From Selaginella tamariscina (taxonomy: Eukaryota > Streptophyta > Lycopodiopsida > Selaginellales > Selaginellaceae): a stretch of 64,000 nt of DNA. The notes under the pieces were generated by a model, which was not told where the DNA came from, did no database searches, and worked only from the letters and a program-made list of their open reading frames with translations. Both the position numbers and the translations under genes were made by a program. Location: NCBI GenBank assembly GCA_003024785.1, contig PUQB01000141.1, positions 76,976 to 140,975 of the forward strand, written 5' to 3'. Shown in pieces: positions 46,247-57,812 of this stretch (its first letter is position 1; the number at the start of each line of letters is the position of its first letter).

Positions 46247-47215
46247 GATGGCAGAGGAACTCGATGACATCATTCAAGCGTTCGATCCGGACAAGGATGC
46301 TGCGCTACTCAAGAGTGTGTGGAAAACAACATGGAGAGGATGAGAAAGTACTTCACAGCCATCATAGGCCGAAGTTGGAAACGCAAGATACCAGGTAAGA
46401 GCTGCATTCTATTGTAAGCAATTTCGTGTGCTTATTCTTCTGTGTACTTACACTTGGAAATTACCAACCTTCTTGCTCAGCCTTTCCATGATGGGCTTCG
46501 GAAAATGCTGGCCCTACAAGGCTTCCGATTGCAGACCTCGCATACGACCGTATGTCCTGTACCTTGAAGGAGTTATTTGTCCCATGCAGAGAGCGTCCAG
46601 CCGAGAAGTTGGGTTACTTGATCAGTTACGCTTTTCTTGGAAGCACTGATACTCGTAATGGGTCTTTCCAGGCGATGTGGGACGACCTCACCTTCAAGCC
46701 TATGATGGAGGTGATTGTTCAGAGCGGGGTCACCGGGATATTCATTGACAGGAATAAGTGAAGGCAAGCGACGAGATATGACGGTGACTGGTGGCGAGCT
46801 GTCGTACGTTCAGGAAGAGAAACTTCCGACAATGGAGCTGTTTGAGAAGCTTAGCTCGCTGAGTCCGACGTATATGGCAAGCAACATGCGCAGGTTTATA
46901 CTTGGGGTTGCTGGATCGTGAGTGTCGCCAGTTACCAGTTTTAATATTTGGACCGGTCACCCTGCGGGCACCAGAGACTACAGTCCGTGTGTTGCAATGC
47001 ACATTCAACGCTCTGAGATTTGCCATAACAGTAGAAAACGAGAGGAGGCAGCAGAACTTGGCTCCAGGGTTGGTATTGGGGCTGAGAAATGAAGCTAGGC
47101 ATGGCAACATCTCCCGGGTAATCAAGTTCCATCCGGCATATGTGATGAAGACGATCACTCCTTTCATAGTGCCTGGTCATAGTTCGTGTGGTGGAGGTTG
47201 TTAAGGAACTTGGAA
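46247..47215 (+). pseudogene. Unidentified gene, copy 2 (5' and middle part)
   Basis: ATG at 46247 opens MAEELDDIIQAFDPDKDAAL. After a frame change comes a likely exon end at CCAG/GTAAGAGC (about 46394) and an intron to TTGCTCAG (about 46480). The next exon reads RLPIADLAYDRMSCTLKELF, GYLISYAFLGSTD and DDLTFKPMMEVIVQSGVTG. Later blocks are PTMELFEKLSSLSPTY, RECRQLPVLIFGPVTLRAPE, VRVLQCTFNALRFAITVE and GLVLGLRNEARHGNISRVIK. Homology to copy 1 stops near 47170, just before arm B. Head-to-tail with copy 1, about 2.2 kb apart. Both copies are broken, and no family was recognised. Confidence 0.55.
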
Positions 47216-48379
47216 ACATTAACGTTCTTAATCTACAAGAAGTTTAAGGTGGTGTGCATCTCTCTCTCTCACATACACACCCCCGCGCGCGTATTACTAT
47301 GGATTTTTATTTTTAGATGCTGATTTCGATTTACAAAAAACACAAACAAATAAATAATAATAAGAAGTTATTAAACAAAATAAACACTTGTATTCGGCAT
47401 TGTTAGAATACTATATATGAAGTTTTTAAAATAATTTTGTTTTATTTAATTTACTTATTAGATTTTTTATATTTATTAATAGTTAAAATTCTGAACGGTA
47501 AAGCATAATCATATTTATGTGATATATGCATATACATATTTTAAATAATACTTTTAATATATAGTTTAAATATTATTTTTAATTCACATTATATTATATA
47601 TATATATATCTTAAATTATATTTTTCTTATTCCACTATTCTTACTGCGCAACATATGTATATTTTAAATTGCTTATTATTAGAAATTTATATGTACATGT
47701 AAAAGTAGTTGTCATGTTAAACCAAATAAACTTATTTAAATCCTTATGGCATTTACTAACATTTTTCTATTTGATTTATTTCCTTCCAATTTGCTATAGA
47801 TTAAATATATGTATTCAATTTTATAATAATTATTTTATTATTTCATTTCAATTTTTACGAATAAATAAAACAAGAAAATGTTATTAAAGTGACTAATATT
47901 TAAATTTTCTTATATTAAACAAAATAAACACTTGTATTGAGCATTGTTAGAAATACTATATATGAAGTTTTTTAAATAAATTTGTTTTATTTAATTAATT
48001 ATTAAATTTTTAAATGGTAATTATGAGTTTTATATTTTGATTTGTTTTGTTTTGAAGTGTGTTGAAGTTTAATAATTATCTCTTATATGTACACATACAT
48101 AAAAGCATAATATGAAATATGCATTTGCACATACACATAATTTATAATTGTAATATGAATGTGAAATATGAACTTAGTTAGAGATTTATAAGTACATCTA
48201 AAAGTAGTTTTCATTTTTAAGAATATTATTTTATATATTATGTATATATCTCAAATTTATACTTCCTTAATGGGTTTTTTTTTTTAAAGTATTATATATG
48301 AATCAAGCAAAAAGGGAAAACGCAACATATACCAGTATATGCTACGCATATACTAGGAATATATTTAAAGGAAATGTTG
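47216..48379. other. Very AT-rich spacer, no gene
   Basis: Counterpart of 10728-12060 in arm A. Blocks near 47370-47650 and 47910-48240 resemble each other, as in arm A. Confidence 0.6.
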
Positions 48380-48388
48380 TATATAAAG
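48380..48388 (+). promoter_or_regulatory. TATA box of the kinase pseudogene
   Basis: TATATAAAG lies about 46 bp before the ATG at 48434, the same element as at 10719-10727 in arm A. Confidence 0.5.
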
Positions 48389-48433
48389 ACAGATTGCTCC
48401 TAGGGTTTCTTGTAGTAGGCTTAGATACACGAT

Positions 48434-49311
48434 ATGGAGCGTTACGAGTGCGGTAAGTTACTGGGTAAGGGTAAAGAGGGAGAGGTACGGGGCCAAGGAT
48501 AAGCAAACAGGGCAAACGGTGGCTGTCAAAAAGGATGCACCCTCATTTCTTGCTCAATCAATGCATAAACAAGGAAGAAGACATTCTCATCGCCTGGAAA
48601 CACGACAACGCTTTTGGATACAGTCCGTCGTGACAAACATGGGTCCTTTATGATATTCGAGTACATGGACCAAAGTCTGAATGAGATAAGTCTGTTATGC
48701 AGCAGATCCTCCGTGGTGTTGCTTATGTTCATGCCAAGGGGTATATGCACCTCCATATAAAGCAATCAATCAACCTGTGGCAGTACCCAACACCGGATAG
48801 AGTTGGAACTACAGAATTCACCGCCCCGGAGCTGCTACTGGGATTAAGAAGATACGGACCCCAAGTTGATGTGTGGTCAGCAGGTTGCATATTCTTGCTG
48901 CTTCTTCTTGGGAGAGACAACTTAGTACATACAAAGGACACAGAACTTGAAGAGATTGTTGAGAGACAAACCCAAACGATGGATGCCATAATCACATGGA
49001 TTGGAAAGCCGGACGAGGAGAACTGGCCTGGCGTTTCTAGAGTCTAGACTACCCAATTACTGGATGGTATCTGGCTCATGGGCCGAGCCTCGTTCGGTTT
49101 ATATATGGAGTGAGATAAACGATCCAGCAGCGGCAGAGTTCGTCTCCAAAATGTTGTGTTTGGATCCGAGCAAGCGGATAACTGCTCAGGAAGCACTGGA
49201 ATCCGGTTACTTTAGAGAGAAAAGCACCAAATGGAAGCCTTTGCGTGCCGAAAGAGTCAAAAGCAGAAGTGTCAAACGCTATGTCCAGGTTGTGGAATAC
49301 CTCGAGTTCTG
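48434..49311 (+). pseudogene. CDK-like kinase, arm B copy, catalytically dead
   Basis: Same gene as 9674-10663. Lesions: 2 nt lost after GEVR (near 48490); a 34-nt deletion near 48687 between two GAGATWAA-like copies; and a 66-nt in-frame deletion near 48757 between ATAAAGC and ATTAAGC, which changes HLDIKPQN...DFG to HLHIKQS. The last removes the catalytic Asp (now His), the catalytic-loop Asn and the DFG metal ligand. Further single-base losses occur near 49040 and 49283, and about 23 nt with the original stop are missing near 49303. The lobe after DFG (TEFTAPELLLG, DVWSAGCIF, LCLDPSKRITAQEAL) is intact in one frame from 48697. It cannot be an active kinase. Confidence 0.92.
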
Positions 49312-50018
49312 TACCTTCGAAAATAATATTATATACAATTCTGCTTCTTGGAAGAAAGAACAAGTTTCATATTCATTGAATCATATAATATGTAAATAAA
49401 TGATATAACAGGTTTTTCACGTGTGTTATAGATAGAGAGAGAGGTAGGTACCAACTACTTCCACTCTCACTTGAGCTCTCCCCATTCTTGTTCTCGTTAT
49501 TATCTTTACTAATAAGCTTATTCTCAAAACTCTCTACCTGCGTGTTAACTTGGCCGTCCTCCTCACTCAGCTCCACGTTTTCAATCTCGCACTCACTCTC
49601 ATGTTCACCATCTTAACATTGATATCATATGCTCAACCGTCAGTCAATGGTGACGTGTCCCGATTCGCTTTTAGACTTCTTGCTTGGATCACCTGTTGGT
49701 CTCTTATCCTGTTGTTGTTTGTGGCGCTTCCTATAACAATCTCTTCCTGTATATAACAGCGTTAAGCTCTCTCTCAACATTCCTTGAGATAAAGTACTTA
49801 AGATAAATAATGAAGAGAAAACTCGAAGTATATTGCATGCCCAATGTCATGCATAATGGAATAGAAATAGACATGTATATAAACATACTCAACGCACATA
49901 GACACATAAACAAGACACACATACATACACAAACACAGATAGCATGTGCACATGTACCTATAGTGTATGCGTGTATGCAGTGCAATAACCAGTTTTCTGT
50001 ATGTGTGTTGTCTCCATG

Positions 50019-50859
50019 CTCAATGGAGGCGCTGAAATGCAGCTCGTCCTCGACAAAGCATCCGGTAAGTCACCATCTCCTGCTTATCATATATTCAAGA
50101 ATGCAGAATCTCTAATGTGAAATATGGACAAGTGCTGGGTTTGGATCCAAGAACAAGTATCTGTTTGGGCATGTGAGCATGAAGATGAAGCTGGTGCCCA
50201 ATGATTCAGCCGGAACGGTTACGGCTTTCTACATGTCCTCGGAGACAGACGAACACGACGAGCTCGACTTGAGTTCCTGGGCAACACTTCTGGCCAGCCT
50301 TACATTGTTCAGACGAATGATTTTGCCAATGGTATCGGCAACAGGGAGCAGCGGATATACCTCTAGTTCGACCCCACCAAGGACTTTCACACATTACTCC
50401 TTCCTGTGGAACCAACAGCAAATCATGTGAAATGAAACCTGAGATCTATATATGTTGAGTTACTCATAAACCTCCTTGTTTACAGATTCTATGTGGATGA
50501 TGTTCCTCTTCGTGTTCGTGTTTACAAGAACAACGAGGCATTCCCCAAGAGCCAGTCGATGGGTATATACTCGAGCAGACGACTGGGCAACCCGAGGCGG
50601 TCTTGAGAAGACAAACTGGAACCATGCTCCGTTTGTGGCTTCTTACAAAGGCTTCCACATCGATGCGTGTAGTGGTAACGTGCAAACATGCGGTGTCTCC
50701 AAAGGAAGCTGGTCGAATGAGGCTGCATACAAGAGTACAGACGGTGACACCAAGAACAAGCTCAGCTGGGTTCAAAAGAACTACATGATATACAACTACT
50801 ACTGCACGGATACCAAGAGGTTCCCCACTGCCCCTACTGAATGTGCTCTCAATATATGA
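50019..50859 (+). pseudogene. Xyloglucan endotransglucosylase/hydrolase pseudogene, arm B
   Basis: Exon end LNGGAEMQLVLDKAS at 50019-50064 with a GT donor at 50065; next exon from about 50133 with [19 protein letters not shown] and [10 protein letters not shown]; active-site segment HDELD at about 50250, where one T is missing (DTTGAG expected as TTTGAG), shifting the frame before FEFLG; intron 50427-50485; last exon FYVDDVPLRV, KNNEAFPKSQSMGIYSS and CTDTKRFPTAPTECALNI, ending at 50859. A 10-nt deletion after MGIYSS (expected LWN) occurs in both arms, so XTH was already broken before the duplication. The N-terminal domain is absent as in arm A. The intron between CAAATCAT and ATTCTATG keeps the family's splice position. 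Confidence 0.87.
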
Positions 50860-51104
50860 GGTACAACAAGTCTTTCTTTTTGTAGAAGTAGACCATTCTT
50901 TGGCTCCGCTGAATGTAGAGCATATAAATTATGTGTATATTCGTGCGGATGCCAGACACGATACAAAATCGAGACATTCTATTAAGTACTATAAAAATAA
51001 AAATACTCGATGGTTCCCTCTTATTCCTCCACATTTCCTACAAGCACTTAGTAAACTGTTATCTCCTACATGTAGAGAAAGTGTTTTTACCTTGAAGGAA
51101 CGAC

Positions 51105-54100
51105 CTACATAAGTGCAGCCACCTTAGGACGTAAGCTCTTGGCTAGACCCTCAAAGTCCCTTGCAAGCTGCAGCTCATCCAGGCTAACTTGAAACACTCC
51201 ATTCCCAGCAGCAGCCATGTCCTTGAGAATCTGGTGAGCAGGATCGTTGCCAAACATAATGGTGTGAAATACCAGCCTCGGCTCCACGTTCTTCAGCGTA
51301 TTGACGAAGTACACCGGGTCCATACCTCCATTGTTTCCACCGTCACTAAGAAAGATGACGGTTGGAGCGTGGCCCATTCCTGAATTGTCACCAAGCGCTC
51401 GCGTAAGGACTTGCTCAACTCGCTGTAACCCTGAAGAATATGTAGTGCCACCATTTGCGGAGTAAGCCAGAAGCTTGTCCAGCTGATCCTCACTCATTGC
51501 CTGCCGCTCCATAGCAACCACTCCAGAAGTGTCAAAGAGAACAACTGACATCGAGTCCTGAAGGTTGGCAGCTCTACGCATACGGATAAACCTCAGCATT
51601 GCCTCGTAAACACAACCAAGACGGTTCCGGGGAAACTTTGCTAGCTTCGGCTTTATGTCTCGTGATTCCATGGAACCTGACTTGTCAACCACGAAGATGA
51701 CATGACTGGCTATGTCTCTCGAGTGATTGCATGCAAAATGGTGCCCGTCTTCTGTCACATAGCCCGTTCCTGCATTTCCTGCCGTTCTTGCCACTGGTGC
51801 ATGCCACAGTTCCTCTGTGCAATACGACTTGGCTGCTTGAAGAGAACCTACAAACAAACAGTTTTGAGCCGCACGCACAATCTAAGGATGTACGAGCTAA
51901 CCTGCATTGGAGATGTGTTCAGTTGATCCACAAAAGTTCCCACAGAGTGCAAACTGCTTTTGATCCTCATCTGAGCAAGGATCCTTAAACCGCATGTTCT
52001 TCCAGTAAGCCGCATGGGTGAACTCATCTTTTGGCACATGGAAGTCCGGGCCGTATCTCTTGGTAGCGTGTCTAACCCCTTTAGCAACCTTCATCTGACC
52101 ACAAACACCACTGCCACTCTTATCCTTCTCACAAACTACCAGATGCACATGGCCACGCCCCTGAGCCTTGCAATGCATCATACACATCTCTGCTGCTCCA
52201 GACTCTCCCCACTCGTACTTCCTCCCATCGATGTCAACTTCCTCACTCTCAGAGACGAAGCTCCTCTGAGTCATGTTCCCGTGAGTTGTGTCGTGAAGGC
52301 CTCCGTGATCTATAGGCAAGTTGCAGAAGTACCCACAGCCTTGACACTTGACCTCACAGAAGTGAACACAGTCGGATCTCACACTGTGTACATGGGGTCC
52401 TGCATGACGCACCTGCATTGCCGGGATAGGAATGCAGCACTCCTTTCTCACTCCGTTCTGCTCTGACACATGTTCATACTCAAATATGGATCTCTTCCCG
52501 ACATAAGTCTGAGTTCTCCTCGAAACCTCAGTAATGACTCCGCAGTTGCCTCTGGACTCGCACTTGACCACACACTGGTGCTCGTTTCCACAGATATGAA
52601 GGACTCCATCTTTCAGCGAGTGAAAGTGATCCTCGGTTGCACACTTCCTGTTACAACCGTCCATCTGACACTGCATGATGCACATCTTCTCATGGCAGGC
52701 ATGACTTCCATGATTCACCAGCTCTGCAGGGGACACACACGTATTGTTGCACGAAGCAAGTGAGCACTTCATCTGGCACATATGCTGCCTTGAGTTGCAC
52801 ATGTGTTCCTGACATATAAACCCGTAAGCGGACAAACACCAACAGAAGTCATACATGTGAAGCGCTTTACCTGATCATGGTGTCCAGCTTTAAGCGAGCA
52901 TATCTTGTTGCAGTTCGTGGACTTCCCAAACAAGCAGCATTGTTCTCTACATGTATGACTTTTCACCTTGCAGTCATGAAGACCTTCGTGACCAGCTTTG
53001 TCACTGCAACGTTTACCTTGGGACGAGGACTCCTCCTCGCAGTATGAGCAAACTTCTTGGCATCTATGGTTCCCTTTGCAGCTGTGTTTCCCAGGATGCG
53101 ACTTCTGCAAGATGCAGTGGAGAAAGCACTGTTCACACTTGCAGCTGCACAGGGCAAGCTTGTCTTTCACTCCAGCAGCCATGGAAGTGGCTTCCAGCAC
53201 CAGCTTCTGAACATCCCCATCCGAAGAAAACTCTGCAGTATTCACATCTATCCACTGCAAAACTCGTACCTTCCTTCTCTCCACCAAGGCAAACAGGAAT
53301 TCCTCTAAGCTCACGAACCACCTCTCATCAGCTTTTCCAGAACGAGGAACGGTTTTCTCAAGCTCAAAAACCAACTGCTCCAGGACAGTGCTCATAACAT
53401 CGGATTCCTCGTACACAGAAAGCTGCAAGCCGGTATCCTGAAGCTCAAAGGTGTGACTGTTTAGAGACAAGTAAGTATCTCCAATCTCCTCCTCTGTGTC
53501 GAAGTTGACAAGCTTTCTTCTATCGCCGTACGCAAGGCTTCCCAAAGCAATGGCTGATTTCAAGTGTCTCCTGAGTATGCTCACCTTGAAAGCGATTCTC
53601 TTCGTGTCTATTGGGGACCAGTCCTTGGAGCATATCTGAGAGATCACCAACTTCATGTCGCGCAAGAAGCTCTTACCACTGCCATGTACTACATCGAGAC
53701 TCTCAACAGTTTCAGCTATCTGTGCGACGCTCTCGTGAAACTCCGGCCTGTTGAAAGGAGGCATTGCTGCCACCTCCACCTGCCCTCCGTACATCCTCGT
53801 CAGGAAGTTGTCCTGGGACTTGCTGCAAATGTGTTCTATCTTGGAGGAAAACTCTTCCTCGAGCTCATCCACATCTGCTGCGTCTACATCCTTGATAGCC
53901 ATGTAAAACAGACCTTTGAACAGCTTCGAGTCATCTTTCACTAGGCTTACTCCGTTCTGGAATCTCTCAAAGACTGCCTCAGTTTCCTTGTCAAGGTGGA
54001 AATCCTGAAACCGGAGTAGCATTAGTAATCGTGTTTAACTGATGGGAAAGTACCTTCTTGTTGAAGATTGTGATGTTGCTGATAGCTGCATTCAGAATGG

Positions 54101-57100
54101 ACAGCAGCATGTCCTCTTGCTCACTCCTCTCAAAGCTTCCAAGGCCCTCAAAGTCCAGTATCACGTACAAGCACTCCTCCGTGGCACGGCAAGTCATCCA
54201 TACACCATCTGTGCATCTTCCTCCAGCCACATCTAGAACAGAGCCACTCAAGTGGTTGAGCAAGTAAGATTTCCCGCTGCTCTGCTTTCCCATAGAAGAA
54301 ATAACCTTGACAGGCCCTGTCCAGCTCTCCAATACAGCATCGTATACACCGAACCGGAGAATCTCCGCAAGCTGGACTGCATCTCCATAGCTCATGTCAG
54401 AAGGCATTTCTAAACCGTCAACCAAGGGCCTCAAGCTGTTATTCTGTGCTCGAGCGATCTGCACAGGCACCAAACACATGAGCTGCCGGAGAAGATCCCC
54501 GCTGCGTCTCTTGCTTGACTGAACCTTCACTCGGTCCGTGAAGAGTTGGAAGTCAAATGAAATCTTCATCTTGGAGAAGTCTTTCCCCTTGTCCAGCCTC
54601 AGTTGCTTCAGAACAGCTTCTGCATGCCCCACCAGCTGCATTTCAACTGTTGCGTACTCTCCCTTCAGGACGTCCACCACAAGCCCAAACTGCACACTCC
54701 TTGCCAATTCCAGCAGGGGAGGACTCACTGCATACTTGTCGAAAACATGATAAAGGTAGTCGAGCTCATGGCACGATGTTTTCTTCCCCACCTCAGCGAC
54801 TGCATCTGGCTGTACATTGTTGCTCCTCTGTAGATGGCAGCTCTGGGAAGACACCTTGACCTCAAGTACCACTGAACGAATGAGCTCTGGTCGAGTTGGA
54901 GTATATACCAGCAGATGCATCTGCGTCCCAAAACTTGCGACAGAAACTTTAAGACCCTCCAAGCTCTCCACAGAAAGGCCTAAGTCGACTGTCTTCAACT
55001 TCTCCAAGCTTCCATCCAGCTTGTACACTTCAGCTGAAAGTGCCACCAGATTTTCCTCCTTATGATCCCCGCAGAGTGCTATCAAACACAGGCCGTCAGT
55101 GGTCAGACAAAGTTCTGAATATGGAGGAAGTTGGACAGCTCTTGACTTCATCATTCCGGGAATAACTGCTTCAAAGACACGCACACACAGTGTGTCATCC
55201 ACCACCAGGAGCTCCTCTTTGCCAGGCACAAACTCCATCCATGTGATCCTGCTGTGTCCACAGTAGCTGCTGAACACTATGTTGACTCCATTTCCAGTGA
55301 AGCTCACCGGAAGATTCAAGAAACCTGTACACCTTGATCGCAGTACTGGAAGAGTCATAGAAGGCTATGAACTGTGAAGCCTCGTCAAAACAGAAGAGAT
55401 CACTCCCTCTGTTGAGTTTGTGGACAGGCTTCTTTCCACCTGGAATGGTCAGCCTTGACCCTAAGCTGCAGCAGTGTATCTCCAGAGATGAATCGATCCT
55501 CCTGAGGAAAACCAGCACATTTCCTGACTTGAGCAGCACGACCTTGGCCAACTTGTACTCAGTTGAATCCATGTCAACGACTTGCTTGCTGCCTGAGCAG
55601 CACGGTGTGATTAAGCGACCAGGAGTCTGCAGCTGGGCATCCACATCCTTCTTCATTGGTAAAAGTTCCACTGCTGTCCAGGAAACCCTCTCGTTTTGGA
55701 CCTCTTCCTTCATGAACGAAATCTTTAAGCTGTTGTTATGGTACGTAGTACTCTGACAGCGTTGAAGGATAACATCTGACGATCTGTTACACCAAAAGAG
55801 CATTACATATATAAATACATATCAAGTATATAACAATAAAAATAACTGTCACTTACTTCGATTGGCGAGCCTTTGAGAAGTTGGCTTTGAATGCAGCCAA
55901 GGCATTGTGCTTCTTCTCTTTACTGGCAAGACTCAGGGCCGCCCGCTGTGCTTTGAGCTCTAACGCAACATGTTCCTTTAGAAACTTGCCAAATGGCTCC
56001 TCCAGACACTCAAAGATACTGCTCAAGAACTTCCTCCGTCCATCACCGTAAATCTCTGCACACCAAGTAGCAATCTCTGCTCTCCCAAGCGGATATGGAC
56101 CATCTGTGTTCACAAGCTCGTTCCACTTGTCCTTGCATGTCTCTACCTGCTCTAAGAACGTAAACTGCTCATCATCTGCCACAATGCATTGGAAAAGCGC
56201 TTTGTCGTCTACGTAGTCCAGTTCAAGCTCGGCTTTATGGTAAAGCACAAAGTCTGCAAATGCAGCCTTCTTCTCAAGTTTTGTAATCTCTCCTGCATAT
56301 GAACTTACCCATGCTTCAAAATCATTCCCTGTGGCAGGCCACACGTTCATGAACTTCACGTCTGTCTCACTCTTCCACGACATCCACCAGCCCCCCACTC
56401 CAAATTGAACCGATCTGTGGACAGCACCACACCAACCCCATTTGTCAACTTCACCTCCAAACTCTTACCCTTCATATTTGTCACCGAAAGAGTCTCACCA
56501 TAGAACACTGGACCAACCTTTCTGCCCCAGCTTGCTTGATCACGTATGTCACCTTTTTATCTTGCAGGCGAACGCAAACTTGTGAACCAACAAAAATCAT
56601 CTTTGCATCCTCATTCTTCAGCACTTTGACTAGGCTTGACTCCATGCTCTCCACAGTTTGCTTGTCCAACTTGGGAGAATACGGAGCGGCGGACTCAGTG
56701 TAGTCGAGAAAGTCGACAATACTTGCTCCAGCAATTCTAACTTCACCTCGCCAGTTTGAATAGACGCTCTCCTCCCATGGATAGTACAACCTGAGATATG
56801 CATTCAGTCCCTCAGCCAACACTTGGAGCACGGCTTTCTTCCTCGCTTCCAGGTAGTCTTCAGAGTTCGAAAGTTTGCGTTCCTCACCTGCAGTTTCTTC
56901 ATCCAGACGTCTGAGATCCTCCTTCAGAGCATCAAAGCCCTCCAGCTTTGCAGATTCAGCAAACAAGATTAAGTCCTCGTCATTCAGTTTGCGGATATCT
57001 ATGTTGAAGTCCTCCCATTTCTTGACCACTGATGGTAGATCCGAGGCAGAGACAGTGAGCTGGTCAGATTTAAGGCACTTCTTCGGGGTGTACTTCTCTT

Positions 57101-57812
57101 CAACCAGATATGCAGAACGATGGAGGCCATCACTCCAACCAAAAGAGAGCTTGGCAAATTTTGGAAGCTCCAGAGTGAAGCCAGGATAAACCAAGAAATC
57201 ATTCTCAGAGGACTTGACAATGGATATCTGAAGCCTCTGAGTTCGCTTCTTCTTGGTGGCGACAGGAGCCATGGAGGAGACTTCAACGCTCCCATCCTCA
57301 ACCTCCATGCAGCAGTAGACGTTGTTACACAGCTCCAGCAGGTAACGTATGAAGTTACAGGAGATGTCACCTCGTCTAGCTTCCACAAACTTCTTCACTG
57401 GTGGCCAGTAGAACAAGAGAAGCTTCTCCTGCAGAAGCGCCCCATAGAGTCCTGCTGGAAGTGAGTCCTCTCCGGGCAGAAGAATGCCATCTTGAGCAAG
57501 AACTTTTGCCATGATCCTCTTGTTGCCGTAAAGACCAACAATGTCAACTGTGGACTGCTCGAGCACGGTCGCATCTAGAACCCACCGTCCGGAAGTTGAA
57601 GACTTGAGAGAGCCAGGAGCCACAGCGTGGAAGAGCTCCAGGATGTTAGCTTGAGAAAGCACAACCTTCTCCACAAAGCTCAGCTCTTGCTTATCAGACT
57701 TGATCTCAATGAGGTTGAGAAGCTGAGGAGCATCCACTTCCATAGGTACAGGCACGGTCATCTCCATTTCCACTACTTCGTAACCGCCGGCATCACCATC
57801 TCCGCCTCCCAT
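51105..57812 (-). CDS. Giant GTPase (GBP/VLIG-like) with Cys-His-rich and vWA domains
   Basis: Five coding exons, introns 55784-55856, 54005-54053, 52809-52870 and 51848-51901; about 2,150 residues. The first ~650 residues are unassigned and partly coiled. Residues ~650-1120 form a possible beta-rich region. A GBP/RHD3-like G domain follows at about 1140-1300: P-loop GKQSSGKS, G2 Thr in RCTDG, G3 DFEGLG, and a possible G4 AIKDVD where the family has RD. Residues ~1510-1900 are a Cys/His-rich array (e.g. CSCKCEQC, HPGKHSCKGNHRC, CHEKMCIMQC). Residues ~1950-2150 are a vWA domain with MIDAS parts VDKSGSM and SDGGNNG. Animal VLIG/GBP GTPases act in cell-autonomous immunity; no function is known to me here. 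Three frame breaks remain: about 56510 (shared with arm A), 56395 and 55295. If these are consensus errors, the gene is functional. Confidence 0.82.
51848..51901 (-). other. Intron 4 of the arm B GTPase gene (54 bp)
   Basis: GTTAGCTCG...TTTGTTTGTAG. It joins HISNAG to the exon carrying the vWA domain. Confidence 0.8.
52809..52870 (-). other. Intron 3 of the arm B GTPase gene (62 bp)
   Basis: GTAAAGCGC...ATATGTCAG. It joins AGHHDQ to EHMCNSRQ inside the Cys/His-rich region; arm A's version is 50 bp. Confidence 0.8.
54005..54053 (-). other. Intron 2 of the arm B GTPase gene (49 bp)
   Basis: GTACTTTCCC...CGGTTTCAG. It joins FNKK to DFHLDKE in frame. Near the lower size limit for plant introns. 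Confidence 0.8.
55784..55856 (-). other. Intron 1 of the arm B GTPase gene (73 bp)
   Basis: GTAAGTGACAG...GGTGTAACAG. Splicing turns an in-frame stop after RQSK into SKSSDVILQ. The arm A intron is 14 bp longer. Confidence 0.85.
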
